64,000 bases of DNA, taken from positions 21,950-85,949 of the forward strand of contig JAUEPE010000027.1 in the NCBI GenBank assembly GCA_030403585.1. Direction: 5' to 3'. The translations under genes were made by a program, and so were the position numbers. Each line of letters opens with the position of its first letter. The first letter of the stretch is position 1. Below are positions 9,118-17,600 of this stretch, in pieces. Source of the stretch: Frankia sp. RB7. Its GTDB lineage: Bacteria; Pseudomonadota; Alphaproteobacteria; Rhizobiales; Xanthobacteraceae. Below the pieces are notes generated by a model. The model did no database searches. It was not told the DNA's origin and saw nothing but the letters and a program-made list of their open reading frames with translations.

Positions 9118-10653
9118 ATGATCGATCGCGTCAATTCCGACACCACCAGGACCCGTACAATTCTGAAGCCGCGCCGGCTTGCGCTGCTCGGCACCGTGGC
9201 CGCGCTTGGCGTGGCTGTGCTGGCTGCGTCTCCCGCTTCGACGACGTTCGGCGTGAACTCCCTGATTTCGCCTGCGCAGGCGGCGGAAAGCGCCGCAACG
9301 CCGCCGGGCTTCGGCGACCTCGTCAGCAAGGTCAAGCCCGCCGTCATCTCGGTGCGCGTGAAGATCGACCAGGACAACGACAAGAGCGCGATGCTGCAAC
9401 AGAACCGGATGGATCAGGACGAGGATTCTCCGTTCGACCAGTTCTCGCGGCAGTTCGGCTTCCGCGGCCAGGGCGGCATGAACGGCATGCCGCGCCAGCG
9501 CCACCAGGTGATCACAGGTGAGGGCTCCGGCTTCTTCATCTCGGCCGACGGCTATGCCGTGACCAACAACCACGTCGTCGACCACGCCGAGTCCGTGCAG
9601 GTGACGATGGATGACGGCACGATCTACACCGCGAAGGTCGTCGGCACCGATCCGAAGACCGACCTCGCGCTGATCAAGGTCGACGGCAAGAAGGATTTTC
9701 CGTTCGTGAAATTCTCCGACCAGAAGCCGCGGATCGGCGACTGGGTGGTCGCGGTCGGCAATCCCTTCGGCCTCGGCGGCACCGTGACGGCCGGTATCGT
9801 CTCGGCCAGCGGCCGCGACATCGGCAACGGCCCCTATGACGACTACATCCAGATCGATGCGCCCATCAACAAGGGTAATTCCGGCGGTCCGGCCTTCGAC
9901 ATGAACGGCAACGTGATCGGCGTGAACACTGCGATCTACTCGCCCTCGGGCGGCTCGGTCGGCATCGGCTTCGACATTCCGTCCTCGACCGCCAAGCTCG
10001 TGGTCGCGCAGTTGAAGGACAAGGGCGCCGTCACCCGCGGCTGGCTCGGCGTGCAGGTGCAGCCGGTGACCGCGGAGATCGCCGACAGCCTCGGCCTGAA
10101 GGAGGCGCGTGGCGCCATCGTCGACAACCCGCAGGATGGCAGCCCGGCGGCGAAGGCCGGCATCGAGGCGGGCGACGTCATCGCCGCAGTCAACGGCACC
10201 GCGATCAAGGACTCCCGCGATCTCGCCCGCACCATCGCCACGCTGGCGCCAGGCACGTCCGTGAAGCTCGATGTCGTGCACAAGGGCGACGCCAAGACGG
10301 TGACACTGGCGCTCGGCGAACTGCCGAACGAAAAACAGGCCAAAGCTGACGATGGCAAGACGCAGCCAGCCCCCGGCACGCCGCGTCTCGGCCTCAGCCT
10401 GGCACCGGCCGGAGACGTCCAGGGCGCAGGTCAGAAGGGCGTCGTGGTTACCGAGGTCGACCCGCAGGGACCGGCAGCGCAGCGCGGCATCCAGACCGGC
10501 GACGTCATCCTCAATGTCGGCGGCAAGGCGGTCGCCAATATCGGCGACGTCCGCTCCGAGCTGGCGCAGGCCAAATCGTCCGGCAAGAACAGCGTGCTGC
10601 TTCAGGTGAAGAACGCAGAAGCGACCCGTTTCGTGGCGGTGCCGCTGGCGTAA
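9118..10653 (+). CDS. degP: Do/DegP-type periplasmic serine protease
   Basis: Envelope quality-control protease of the HtrA/DegP/MucD family. From the ATG at 9118 it has 511 residues: a positively charged start, a hydrophobic export segment (residues ~22-42, LALLGTVAALGVAVLAASP), the trypsin-like domain and two PDZ domains. The catalytic triad is complete: His152 (TNNHVVDHAE), Asp182 (DPKTDLALIK) and Ser255 (NKGNSGGPAF). In-frame upstream starts exist (GTG 9064, ATG 9070, ATG 9076, the last with AAGGTGA spaced 8 nt), so the start is uncertain and coupled to the hairpin at 9071-9110. The ATG at 9118 lacks a Shine-Dalgarno sequence. A terminator follows the gene. Confidence 0.93.
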   Translation: MIDRVNSDTTRTRTILKPRRLALLGTVAALGVAVLAASPASTTFGVNSLISPAQAAESAATPPGFGDLVSKVKPAVISVRVKIDQDNDKSAMLQQNRMDQDEDSPFDQFSRQFGFRGQGGMNGMPRQRHQVITGEGSGFFISADGYAVTNNHVVDHAESVQVTMDDGTIYTAKVVGTDPKTDLALIKVDGKKDFPFVKFSDQKPRIGDWVVAVGNPFGLGGTVTAGIVSASGRDIGNGPYDDYIQIDAPINKGNSGGPAFDMNGNVIGVNTAIYSPSGGSVGIGFDIPSSTAKLVVAQLKDKGAVTRGWLGVQVQPVTAEIADSLGLKEARGAIVDNPQDGSPAAKAGIEAGDVIAAVNGTAIKDSRDLARTIATLAPGTSVKLDVVHKGDAKTVTLALGELPNEKQAKADDGKTQPAPGTPRLGLSLAPAGDVQGAGQKGVVVTEVDPQGPAAQRGIQTGDVILNVGGKAVANIGDVRSELAQAKSSGKNSVLLQVKNAEATRFVAVPLA

Positions 10654-10680
10654 GCCGCTCGCTTTCGACGGCAAACTCAA

Positions 10681-10705
10681 AAGGCGGCCTGCGGGCCGCC
10701 TTTTT
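10681..10705 (+). terminator. Intrinsic terminator after the protease gene
   Basis: Nine-bp stem AAGGCGGCC / GGCCGCCTT with loop TGCG runs into a T tract (TTTTTC), 27 bp after the protease stop. Confidence 0.85.
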
Positions 10706-10928
10706 CGTGCTCGCTGAAAGATACCCACAGGCTGCCGATAACATTCTCGTTAACGGCAGCAATGATGACGGGTTCGTCCGAAAAAGCCGCGTTCGCTGGT
10801 CAGACTTTGGAATCGCGTGGTGTGCTTTGGCGGCAATGACGGCGCCGAGGCAAATTGCAGGCGTGAAACTTCGAACGTCCGGCCGCTTTGTGGAACCGGC
10901 CGGTGGTTCGCATTTGATCGGTGCCGAC

Positions 10929-11291
10929 ATGGATCGATTGAAGCTCTCGCTGAAGCTTGCGCTGCTCGCGGCGCCTCTCGTGCTGTCGACCGGAAGTGCC
11001 ATGGGGCGCGATGACGGCCGCTTCGCCGATTCGCCGCTAAAACCCTGGTTTGACAGCCTGCGCAGCCATCTCGGTCCATGTTGCTCGGATGCTGACGGCG
11101 TTGCCGTGGCCGATCCCGACTGGGACTCGCACAATGGGCACTACCGGGTCCGTCTTGACGGGGAGTGGGTCGAAGTCCCCGACGAAGCCGTGATCACCGA
11201 GCCGAACCGCGCCGGCCGCACCATGGTCTGGCCGGTCAAGACGGCGTTCGGCGTTTCGATCCGCTGCTTCATGCCCGGTAGCATGATCTGA
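10929..11291 (+). CDS. Small secreted hypothetical protein
   Basis: A 120-residue protein with a clear signal peptide (MDRLKLSLKLALLAAPLVLSTGSAMG). The mature part is compact, with a Cys pair (GPCCSDADG), DSHNGHYRVRLDGEWVEVPDEAVITEPNR and a third Cys near the end. The pattern CCSDADG...W...G.Y.V..DG.W..VP is recurrent in small exported alphaproteobacterial proteins of unknown function. The reading frame is open 222 bp further upstream, but the ATG at 10929 starts the signal peptide and is preferred. Confidence 0.75.
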   Translation: MDRLKLSLKLALLAAPLVLSTGSAMGRDDGRFADSPLKPWFDSLRSHLGPCCSDADGVAVADPDWDSHNGHYRVRLDGEWVEVPDEAVITEPNRAGRTMVWPVKTAFGVSIRCFMPGSMI

Positions 11292-11318
11292 CGCTATTCA
11301 GTGTCAGCGCTTGCAGCG

Positions 11319-11585
11319 TCATCGCTTGGCGGATTTCCGTTTCGAGCTCTTCTTCTTGGTCTTCTTCTTGGACGTCTTCCGCTTCGCTGTCTTCTTCGGC
11401 ACCTTCTTGCCCTTCGCGCGCGCTTCCGACAGGCCGATCGCAATCGCCTGCTTGCGGCTCTTCACTCGTCCGCCGCGACCGCCGGGTCCGCTCTTCGCAG
11501 TCCCCTTCTTGTAACGCCGCATCTCGCGCTCGACATCATTGCCGGCGCTGCGTGAGTAGCGGCGTTTCTTTGCCTTGCGTGCCAT
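11319..11585 (-). CDS. Lys-rich basic protein, DUF6496-like
   Basis: An 88-residue, extremely basic protein. The middle carries KSRKQAIAIGLSEARAKG, the signature of the DUF6496-type family. The C-terminal third is an almost pure Lys/Ser/Thr/Arg tail resembling eukaryotic histone H1 tails and bacterial nucleoid-binding Lys-rich proteins. DNA binding is inference from charge alone. The ATG at 11585 follows GGGAGAGA; the in-frame TTG just upstream is less likely. The KKTAKRKTSKKK tail is low complexity and may vary in length among strains. Confidence 0.75.
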   Translation of the reverse strand: MARKAKKRRYSRSAGNDVEREMRRYKKGTAKSGPGGRGGRVKSRKQAIAIGLSEARAKGKKVPKKTAKRKTSKKKTKKKSSKRKSAKR

Positions 11586-11657
11586 CAACTCTCTCCCTTG
11601 GCCTCGGAAGAGAACAGGAGTGCTGACGCAACGTTCCCAAGGCGCCGGCCGTGCACC

Positions 11658-11852
11658 TCAGAAGGAGTTCGCGAGCTCGATCTCCGCCTCCAGCACCTGG
11701 ATGCGGCGCGCGGCTTCGGCAGAGGACAACTCGCGGTCGTATTGTGCGGGCTGGTAGGCCTCTTCGCTCAGCCGCTTGAGTCGCATTCCCTGCGACCGGG
11801 TCATCTGCTCCATGAGAAAAGCCTTGGCGTCGTATTTACCCTGAACCTGCAT
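11658..11852 (-). CDS. DUF3072-like small protein
   Basis: A 64-residue cytoplasmic protein. The core MTRSQGMRLKRLSEEAY...LSSAEAARRIQVLEAEI matches the DUF3072 pattern (MT.aQ...L..L.EEA...LtkaeAs.rI..L), which forms a short helical SAP-like fold in related proteins. The biochemical role is unknown. It lies downstream of the Lys-rich gene on the same strand side but 73 bp apart, and divergent from the next gene, which starts 61 bp away. Confidence 0.65.
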   Translation of the reverse strand: MQVQGKYDAKAFLMEQMTRSQGMRLKRLSEEAYQPAQYDRELSSAEAARRIQVLEAEIELANSF

Positions 11853-11913
11853 GTCCTCTCTCCAATTTCAATTCGTCGCTTGACTATATGTTCTTATTTT
11901 GTTCTAACAAGCC

Positions 11914-12177
11914 ATGGACAACAGAATTAATGAAATTCGACGTAAAATCAGCGCCTTGAGGCTGGAAATGGCCGATGTCGAGGCGTCCGTCCGCGATCTC
12001 GTCAATCGCGATCGCGACTGCACCGAACGGGCCCAGGCGCAGATGGATCTGCGCCGGAAAATCGATTTGCTGATCGGCGAATGGAAGGCCGCTGGCGGCG
12101 GCGGGGTGTTGCCCCACATCCGCGACCGGGTGCGCCTTCGTCCGCTGAAGGGCGAGAGCAGGCCCGCGCGCCGTTGA
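11914..12177 (+). CDS. Small coiled-coil hypothetical protein
   Basis: An 87-residue protein with heptad-rich helices in residues 1-55 (MDNRINEIRRKISALRLEMAD...VRDLVNRDRDC) and a basic C-terminus (RDRVRLRPLKGESRPARR). No family is recognised. Codon use and the clean ATG support a real gene. It is followed by a similar-sized helical protein 34 bp downstream, so the two may be co-transcribed. Confidence 0.6.
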   Translation: MDNRINEIRRKISALRLEMADVEASVRDLVNRDRDCTERAQAQMDLRRKIDLLIGEWKAAGGGGVLPHIRDRVRLRPLKGESRPARR

Positions 12178-12211
12178 GACATGCCACGCAGGTGGCGGAT
12201 GGAGGCAGGCG

Positions 12212-12421
12212 GTGGAGGAAGACCCGAACGCCTACCGGATTCTGAAACTGCGCGCCGAGATCCTTGAATTGGGCTCCGCGATTCGGCAGTTGCAGCGTGA
12301 AGGGCTCGACGATGCCGCGGCCCAGCTCCTGATTGCACGCAAGCGGGCGCGGCTCGACCACCTCGTGAAGACAGATACCGCAAGTCGCCGCTTTGACATC
12401 ACTGACATCCGACGCAGCTAA
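12212..12421 (+). CDS. Small helical hypothetical protein
   Basis: A 69-residue protein from GTG at 12212: MEEDPNAYRILKLRAEILEL then REGLDDAAAQLLIARKRARLDHLVK. It is highly charged and helical, without Cys or membrane segments. No function is assigned. A weak GGAGG precedes the GTG. It probably shares a transcript with the upstream coiled-coil protein. Confidence 0.55.
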   Translation: MEEDPNAYRILKLRAEILELGSAIRQLQREGLDDAAAQLLIARKRARLDHLVKTDTASRRFDITDIRRS

Positions 12422-12493
12422 AGCGGTCGCGTAACGCGACATGCCGGAGCTCGTCCATGCCGGATAACGCGTCGCACGCGTTTCACACGCGCT

Positions 12494-12760
12494 TCAAGAT
12501 TCCTTGTCGTTGAGGATGAACACGACCCCCGTCAGCGCGGCACCGATGGCAAATGTCGTCACCATCGTGCCGACCAAGACGAGGGCGGCCGAACGGCCAC
12601 CGTGGTTCAGCAGTTCTGCAGCCGCAGGATTGGCCAGGATCAGCGCGAGCGTGAAGGCCAGACCGAGCGCCGCGCCCATCATCGCGTGCGTCATCAGTTT
12701 GATGATGCCGGTGGGAGAGATCAGACTTGGCGACCTATTGGGCGACTTTTTTGCGCGCAT
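12494..12760 (-). CDS. Small two-helix membrane protein
   Basis: An 88-residue protein from ATG 12760, with GGAAG upstream. Two hydrophobic helices are visible (LMTHAMMGAALGLAFTLALI and AALVLVGTMVTTFAIGAAL), separated by NPAAAELLNHGGRS. The frame is open further upstream to 12847, but that extension is unlike a membrane-protein N-terminus. The function is unknown. Similar two-helix proteins are common in Bradyrhizobium. Confidence 0.65.
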   Translation of the reverse strand: MRAKKSPNRSPSLISPTGIIKLMTHAMMGAALGLAFTLALILANPAAAELLNHGGRSAALVLVGTMVTTFAIGAALTGVVFILNDKES

Positions 12761-12903
12761 GGAACTTCCGATCGATTTGGGATTGCAAACGCACGCCCTA
12801 GTCGCTGGTTCCATCTCGCATGAAGGATTTGTCATCACCCGCTTCATCCGACGTTCATGCCGATTTTGCGAGGATGAACGCCATCAACACGGGAACATTC
12901 GAT

Positions 12904-13161
12904 ATGGGTAAGGTGGTCTTTCTCTATCGCTCGCTGGCCTACCGTAACGCAGCGGCCGACATGTTGCGTAAGGCGCGAAGGCTGCCGCGCGGCGCCGAAC
13001 GAAGCGCGGCCCGCCGCTACGCGACGGCGCTGCGCGATCTCGCGCAAACGGAAGCCTGGCTTGAAGGGCGCGTTGCCAATCAACCTCGGCCGATGCGGCG
13101 AATAAAGGCCGATGCGGCGAATGAAACACGCTGCGTCGCGCTAGCCCAACGCGCGTTGTAA
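12904..13161 (+). CDS. Small basic hypothetical protein
   Basis: An 85-residue Ala/Arg-rich protein: MGKVVFLYRSLAYRNAAADM then RKARRLPRGAERSAARRYATALRDLAQTEAWLEG. The start could also be ATG 12874. The last 21 bp overlap the end of the convergent sensor kinase gene. No family is recognised; the repeated R-A-R pattern suggests a helical, possibly nucleic-acid-contacting protein, but this is a guess. Confidence 0.5.
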   Translation: MGKVVFLYRSLAYRNAAADMLRKARRLPRGAERSAARRYATALRDLAQTEAWLEGRVANQPRPMRRIKADAANETRCVALAQRAL

Positions 13162-14631
13162 TTCAGGAGAGGTGTCGGCGTCGAACTTGCCCTGCGCTGT
13201 CGTCGCCGCAGATTTGGGACTCAACGGCACTTCGAGGCGGCACACCAGCCCCTCTGCGCGCCAATCGAACTGCGCCTGTCCGCCGAGCTGGGATTCGACA
13301 CTGGCCAGCAGGCTTCTTGTGCCGAAGCCACGCGACTTCGGCGTCCTGACCAGCGGCCCTCCGGTCTCCTCCCAGGTCAGGATAAGCAGATCGTTCTCGG
13401 CCTGCCAGCCGATTGCGAGCCGCCCCGACCGGGTCGAGAGCGCGCCATACTTGGCTGAATTGGTGAAGAGCTCGTGCAGCGCCAACGCCAGCGTCTGGGC
13501 GGTCGCCGGCAGCAACTGCACCTCGGGACCCGCAAGCTTGATCTGTCCGCCGAGCGAATAGGGCGCAAGCTCTTCCTCGATCAGCTTGGAGAGCTCGGCG
13601 CCCTGCCAGCTCGACAGCGACAGGATGGTGTGGACGCGCGCGAGCGCGTTGATGCGCCCTTCGACGGCACTGACATAAGCCTTGACCTCGTCGGCGCGGG
13701 TCAGGCGCACGATCGACTGTGCCAGCGCCAGCGCGTTCTTGGCGCGGTGATCGACTTCGCGCGCCAGCAGGTTCTGCCGTTCCTCGGCGCGCTTCCGTTC
13801 GGTGATATCGACGGTGACGCCGCTCACCTGCACGACGCGACCGCCCGGATCCACCGTTGCGGCCGCCGTGCCGACGCACCAGCGCACCTCGCCATCGGGC
13901 CGGCAGACGCGAAACTCTCCTTCAAAGGCGTGCGCACCGGTATTGAATGCGGCAATCGCCTGACCGAACTGGTCGACGTCATCCGGGTGCAGCAGCGCCT
14001 GGATGTTGGCAGAGGTGACGTTGAAAGTCTCCGGCGTCACGCCAAAAATGCGGTACTGGCCTTCGTCCCACATCCAGTTGCCGTTGACCCAGTCCCAGTC
14101 CCAGGATCCCATCTTGCCGGCGGCGATCGCCATGCTGCGCCGCTCTTCGCTCTCGCGCAGCTTTGCGGTGGAGTTCTCCAGCTCGGCGGTGCGGGCGCGG
14201 ACGCGATCCTCGAGATCCTGGTTCAGCCGTTCGAGCTCGCGTGTCTTGCGATAGAGCTCGGCAAACACCTTGACCTTGGCGCGCAGCACTTCCGGTACGA
14301 CCGGTACCGGCACGTAATCGACCGCGCCCATCTCGTAGCCGCGCAACCGATCGATGTCGCTAACCTGGATCGCTGAGATGAAGATCATCGCGGTCTTCTG
14401 GAAACGCGGATGCTCGCGGATCATCGCCGCGAGCTCGAAGCCGTCGAGCTCGGGCATGCAGACGTCGACCAGGATCACCGCGATCTCGGTCTTGAGCAGC
14501 ACCTCCAGCGCGTCGCGGCCGGACGAGGCGATCACGAGGTTCTCGCCGAGTTCCTTCAGGATCACCTCATAGGCGAGCAGCTTGGCGGGCTGGTCGTCGA
14601 CGAGGAGGATATTGACCTTTTCGTGGTCCAT
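13141..14631 (-). CDS. Receiver-PAS-HWE histidine kinase
   Basis: A 496-residue signalling protein with an N-terminal receiver (VNILLVDDQPAKLLAYEVIL; phospho-acceptor in VILVDVCMPELDG), a coiled coil (LERLNQDLEDRVRARTAELE), a PAS domain (~residues 165-285) and an HWE-type kinase. The H-box is EVDHRAKNALALAQS, the N-box ALHELFTNSAKYGALS and the late motif WEETGGP. The last two match the HWE family, which in Rhizobiales often feeds general stress or light responses. No membrane segment is present. The ATG at 14631 lies 13 bp after the stop of the giant hybrid kinase, so both form one transcript. The natural model is phosphotransfer from the hybrid kinase to this receiver; that is inference. Confidence 0.9.
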   Translation of the reverse strand: MDHEKVNILLVDDQPAKLLAYEVILKELGENLVIASSGRDALEVLLKTEIAVILVDVCMPELDGFELAAMIREHPRFQKTAMIFISAIQVSDIDRLRGYEMGAVDYVPVPVVPEVLRAKVKVFAELYRKTRELERLNQDLEDRVRARTAELENSTAKLRESEERRSMAIAAGKMGSWDWDWVNGNWMWDEGQYRIFGVTPETFNVTSANIQALLHPDDVDQFGQAIAAFNTGAHAFEGEFRVCRPDGEVRWCVGTAAATVDPGGRVVQVSGVTVDITERKRAEERQNLLAREVDHRAKNALALAQSIVRLTRADEVKAYVSAVEGRINALARVHTILSLSSWQGAELSKLIEEELAPYSLGGQIKLAGPEVQLLPATAQTLALALHELFTNSAKYGALSTRSGRLAIGWQAENDLLILTWEETGGPLVRTPKSRGFGTRSLLASVESQLGGQAQFDWRAEGLVCRLEVPLSPKSAATTAQGKFDADTSPELQRALG

Positions 14632-14644
14632 TCTCGGATCCAAC

Positions 14645-17600
14645 TCAGCGGTGCAGCCACATGCGGATCGCAAGCAGCAATTGATCGGTGTTGACGGGTT
14701 TGGCGAGGTAGTCGGACGCGCCGGCTTCCAGGCATTTTTCGCGATCGCCCTTCATCGCCTTCGCCGTCAGCGCGATGATCGGCAAGCGCAGGAAGGCCGG
14801 ATTTTCCCGGATCACGCCGATGGTCTGATAGCCATCCATCTGCGGCATCATGATGTCCATCAGCACGATGGCGATTTCCGGGTTGGATTCGACCAGCGTC
14901 ACCGCCTCGCGGCCGGTGGTCGCCGTCAGCACCTTCATGCCGCGCCGTTCCAGCACGCTCGACAGCGCGAAGATGTTGCGGGCGTCGTCGTCGACGAGCA
15001 GCGCGGTCTTGCCGATCAAATCCTCATCGGAACTGTTCAGCTTCTCCAGCATGCGCTGCTTCTCGACCGGCAGCTCGGTGATCACGCGATGCAGGAACAA
15101 CGCGGTCTCGTCGAGCAGGCGTTCGGGCGACTCCACACCCTTGACCACGATGCTGCGAGCCATGGTGTGGAGTTCCGCATCCTCTTCGGCCGAGAGCTCG
15201 CGGCCGGTGAACACCACCACGGGGACGTTCGACAGCGTGTCGTCGCGGCGGATCTGTTCCAGCACCTCGAAGCCGCTCATGTCGGGCAGCCTGAGGTCGA
15301 GCACGACGCAATCGCAGGGTGCCTCGCGCAAGGTGGTGAGCGCGCCGGCGCCGGTGTCGGTGGTCACGATCTCGATGTCGTCGTGATGCAGCAGCTCGCG
15401 GATCGACAGCTGCTCGGCCTCGTTGTCTTCGACGATCAGCAGCCGCTTGCGCCGCGGTCGCGCATATTCCTTGATCTGCGTAAGTGCCGCAGCGACGCCC
15501 TCGGTCGTCGTCGGCTTGTTGACGAAGGAGAAGGCGCCGCGGGCCAGCGCATGCTGCCGGTCTTCGTCGAGCGTGATGATCTGCACGGGAATGTGGCGCG
15601 TCAGCGGGTTGTGCTTGAGCTGGCTCAGCACCGTCCAGCCGAGCATGTCGGGCAGGAACACATCGAGCGAGACGGCGCGCGGCTGATACTGTTTTGCGAG
15701 TTCGAGCGCGTCTGCGCCGCGCGCGGCGACCAGCACCTTGAAACCCTTGTCACGCGCGAGGTCGACCAGGATGCGGGCATAATGCGGATCGTCCTCGACG
15801 ATGAGCAGGATGCTGTCGCCGGGCTCGAGATTGAGGCGGTCGTCGGGTAGCTGCTCGATGACGCGCTGCTGTTCCGTCGCGGCCGGCTGGAGCGCGGGCG
15901 GCTGGCTGTATTGCTGGGGCGCGGGACGCGGTGCGAGTGTCGGGCCGGAATATTTCAGCGGCAGATACAGCGTGAAGGATGAGCCCTTGCTCGGCGCGCT
16001 GCGAAGATGGATTTCGCCGCCGAGCAGGCTTGCAAGCTCACGGCTGATCGCAAGCCCGAGGCCGGTGCCGCCATATTTGCGGCTGGTGCCGGCATCCGCC
16101 TGCTGGAACGCCTCGAAGATCAGCTTCTGCTTCTCCAGGGGAATGCCGATGCCGGTATCGGAGACCTCGAAGGCGATCACGACCGGCGCGGAGTTCAGCA
16201 CCGGATGATCCGTTCCCCATCCGCCGACCGCTGCGGCGACCTTCAGGCGCACCTCGCCTTCGGCGGTGAACTTGAAGGCGTTGGAGAGCAGATTCTTGAG
16301 GACTTGTTGCAGCCGCTTGGAGTCGGTGACGATGCTGCGTGCGAGATTCGGATCGACGTCGATCTTGAACGACAGATTGCGGTTCTCCGCCTCATGTCGG
16401 AACGGCCGTCCGACCGTATCGAGCAGGTTGGCGGTGAGGATCTCCTCGGCGTCGACCGTCACCGTGCCGGACTCGATCTTGGAGAGATCGAGAATGTCGC
16501 TGATCAGGTTCAAGAGGTCGGTGCCGGCGCCGTGGATGGTGCGGGCGAACTCGACCTGTTTGCCAGTGAGGTTGCCGTCGGGATTGTCCGTGAGCTGTTG
16601 TCCCAGGATCAGGATCGAGTTCAGCGGCGTGCGGAGCTCGTGGCTCATATTGGCCAGGAATTCGGACTTGTACTTCGAGGTCAGCGCGAGCTCGGTTGCC
16701 TTTTCCTCGAGCGCGCGGCGGGCCTGCTCGATCTCCTGGTTCTTGCGCTCGACCTCGACGTTACGTTCGGCGAGCTGCTGCGCCTTCTGCTCTAGCTGGT
16801 CGTTGGTCTGCTGCAATTCGCGCTGCTGGGTCTGGAGCTCGCCGGCGAGCTGCTGCGACTGCTTCAGCAAGCCTTCGGTCTGCATCGTCGCCTCGATCGA
16901 ATTGAGCACGATGCCGATAGAATCGGTGAGCTGCTCCAGGAACGTCATCTGTGAGGTCGTGAACGAAGTGAGCGAGGCGAGCTCGATCACCGCCTTGACC
17001 TGGCCCTCGAACAGCACGGGCAGCACCACGAGGTTCTTCGGTGCGACACGGAGCAGCGCCGAGTTGATCGGCACCACGTCGGCGGGAATGTCGGAGACCA
17101 CGCGCGGGCGCCGGTCGAGTGCGCACTGGCCGATCAGGCCGTCGCCGAACGGAAGCACGCGCTGATAGGGATAGACGCCGTCGCCGGCATAGGAGGCAAG
17201 CAGCAGGAGTTGCGGATTGTCCTCGTTCTCGACCTGGTAGATCACGCCGGTATGCGCGTTGACCAGCGGTGACAGCTCGGTCAGCAACAGTCGGCCGACG
17301 GTGGCGAGATCGCGCTGGCCCTGAAGCATGTTGGTGAATTTGGCGAGGTTGGTCTTCAGCCAGTCCTGCTCGGTGTTCACGTCCGTCGTCAGACGGAGGT
17401 TCGTGATCATCGTGTTGATGTTGTCTTTCAGCTCGGCCACTTCGCCGCGGGCATCGACTTGAATCGACCGCGTCAAATCGCCCTTGGTCACCGCTGTCGC
17501 CACTTCCGCGATCGCGCGTACCTGCGAGGTGAGATTGGCCGCGAGCAGGTTGACGTTGCCGGTGAGGTCCTTCCAGGTGCCGGCCGCACCGGGCACGTCG

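Noticed and set aside
10890..10925. GGAAC motif upstream of the secreted protein at 10929 as an EcfG promoter
   Set aside because: No CGTT-like -10 at 16-17 nt spacing.
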